Assembly: GCA_044344715.1 (NCBI GenBank)
Contig: JBIJCI010000019.1
Span: 1 to 29,606 of the forward strand
DNA from: F1-60-MAGs027 sp044344715
GTDB taxonomy: Bacteria; Actinomycetota; Acidimicrobiia; Acidimicrobiales; Ilumatobacteraceae
Direction of reading: 5' to 3'
DNA: 29,606 bases
Below, piece after piece: positions 29,452 through 29,606 of the stretch; within the stretch, counting starts at the first letter, position 1, and the number at the start of each line of letters is the position of its first letter. The notes below the pieces were generated by a model that did no database searches, was not told the DNA's origin, and saw only the letters and a program-made list of their open reading frames with translations. The position numbers were made by a program, and so were the translations under genes.

Positions 29452-29457
29452 ACGCTA
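29452..29457 (-). promoter_or_regulatory. Candidate -10 box (TAGCGT) for the leaderless PLP-enzyme mRNA
   Basis: Minus-strand TAGCGT, 6 nt before the GTG at 29445. No riboswitch-like core was recognised upstream, unlike metX. Confidence 0.45.
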
Positions 29458-29513
29458 ACCGCAGGGTCGTTGCGGGGGATCGGAATCATCGGAGTGCGGC
29501 CGAGGGTCGCGTC

Positions 29514-29519
29514 TAGCGT
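29514..29519 (+). promoter_or_regulatory. Candidate -10 box (TAGCGT) for the gene starting at 29575
   Basis: TAGCGT on the plus strand would start a transcript near 29526, giving a leader of about 50 nt containing the inverted repeat at 29539-29553 and a GGAGG site. Confidence 0.35.
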
Positions 29520-29538
29520 CGGTTGCAGACGGCAGGCG

Positions 29539-29553
29539 GGTGGAGACTCCACC
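29539..29553. repeat. Perfect 15-bp palindrome GGTGGAGACTCCACC
   Basis: GGTGGAG and CTCCACC flank a single A. As DNA this is a dyad suited to a dimeric repressor; as RNA it can form a 6-bp hairpin with a GAC loop. It lies between a -10 box and the ribosome binding site GGAGG (29563-29567) of the last gene. Confidence 0.4.
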
Positions 29554-29574
29554 TTGAGTCGTTGGAGGCGCAGC

Positions 29575-29606
29575 GTGGGTGAGTGGGAACGGGGTCTTGA
29601 GGCGGC
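29575..29606 (+). CDS. Start of an unidentified gene (cut by window edge)
   Basis: GTG 29575 is preceded by GGAGG at 29563-29567 with 7-nt spacing, and the frame is open to the window end (MGEWERGLEA). Only ten residues are visible, too few to recognise the protein. This is one of the better Shine-Dalgarno sites in the window. Confidence 0.45.
   Translation, partial: MGEWERGLEA

Noticed and set aside
1..29606. CRISPR arrays, insertion sequences, prophage or integrase genes
   Set aside because: No spaced repeats, transposase or integrase motifs or terminal inverted repeats were found on either strand.

Overview
The window is gene-dense, high-G+C bacterial DNA that reads as a chromosomal segment of an actinomycete. 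I infer class Acidimicrobiia or a close relative. The reasons are the order mrdA-rodA-rng-rplU-rpmA-obgE-proB, many GTG starts, an actinobacterial-type PBP2 and RNase E/G, and a SAM-IV-like riboswitch. No mobile element, phage, CRISPR array or rRNA was seen. Protein-based placement would be needed to confirm the class.

Layout. 1-5194 (+): 3' part of mrdA (PBP2), rodA, a structured leader, rng (RNase E/G), rplU and rpmA. 5199-7315 (-): a nucleoside hydrolase and a dGTPase-like HD hydrolase, placed antisense between rpmA and obgE. 7401-9748 (+): obgE-proB. 9782-11849 (-): a TetR regulator overlapping a 12-helix murJ. 11947-16086 (+): a tight four-gene unit (MoxR ATPase, CoxE-like VWA protein, histidine phosphatase, CrtL-type lycopene cyclase), divergent from tetR across a 97-bp region with tandem palindromic repeats. 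16034-17120: SURF1 (-) and a DCC/DUF393 thiol protein (+). 17141-18432 (+): SAM-IV-like riboswitch and metX. 18429-20204: three small unknown proteins and an EamA transporter. 20206-22357 (+): tRNA-Gly(GCC) directly followed by modABC. 22272-23114 (-): DUF1295 membrane protein. 23153-27526 (+): ABC-F ATPase, group II PLP decarboxylase and FMN-dependent alpha-hydroxy-acid dehydrogenase. 27483-28255: zinc-ligand-free L31 (-), L28 and L33 (+). 28279-29445 (-): Cys/Met-metabolism PLP enzyme. A new gene begins at 29575.

How the genes fit together. The left end couples wall elongation (PBP2, RodA) with RNA decay and ribosome assembly (RNase E/G, L21, L27, Obg). The central divergon joins lipid II flipping (MurJ) to a chaperone-type ATPase/VWA pair and an isoprenoid pigment enzyme under what looks like one TetR operator region. 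This is the most suggestive candidate for an undescribed system. Methionine synthesis is represented by riboswitch-controlled metX and, 10 kb away, a transsulfuration/sulfhydrylation-type enzyme.

A window-wide signal is a TANNNT -10 box (mostly TAGNNT) lying 6-10 nt upstream of the start codon of nearly every gene that heads a transcription unit. This implies widespread leaderless transcription, and it also helped choose several start codons. Genes are packed so tightly that most convergent pairs overlap or nearly touch at their 3' ends. No stretch longer than 300 bases lacks a gene.
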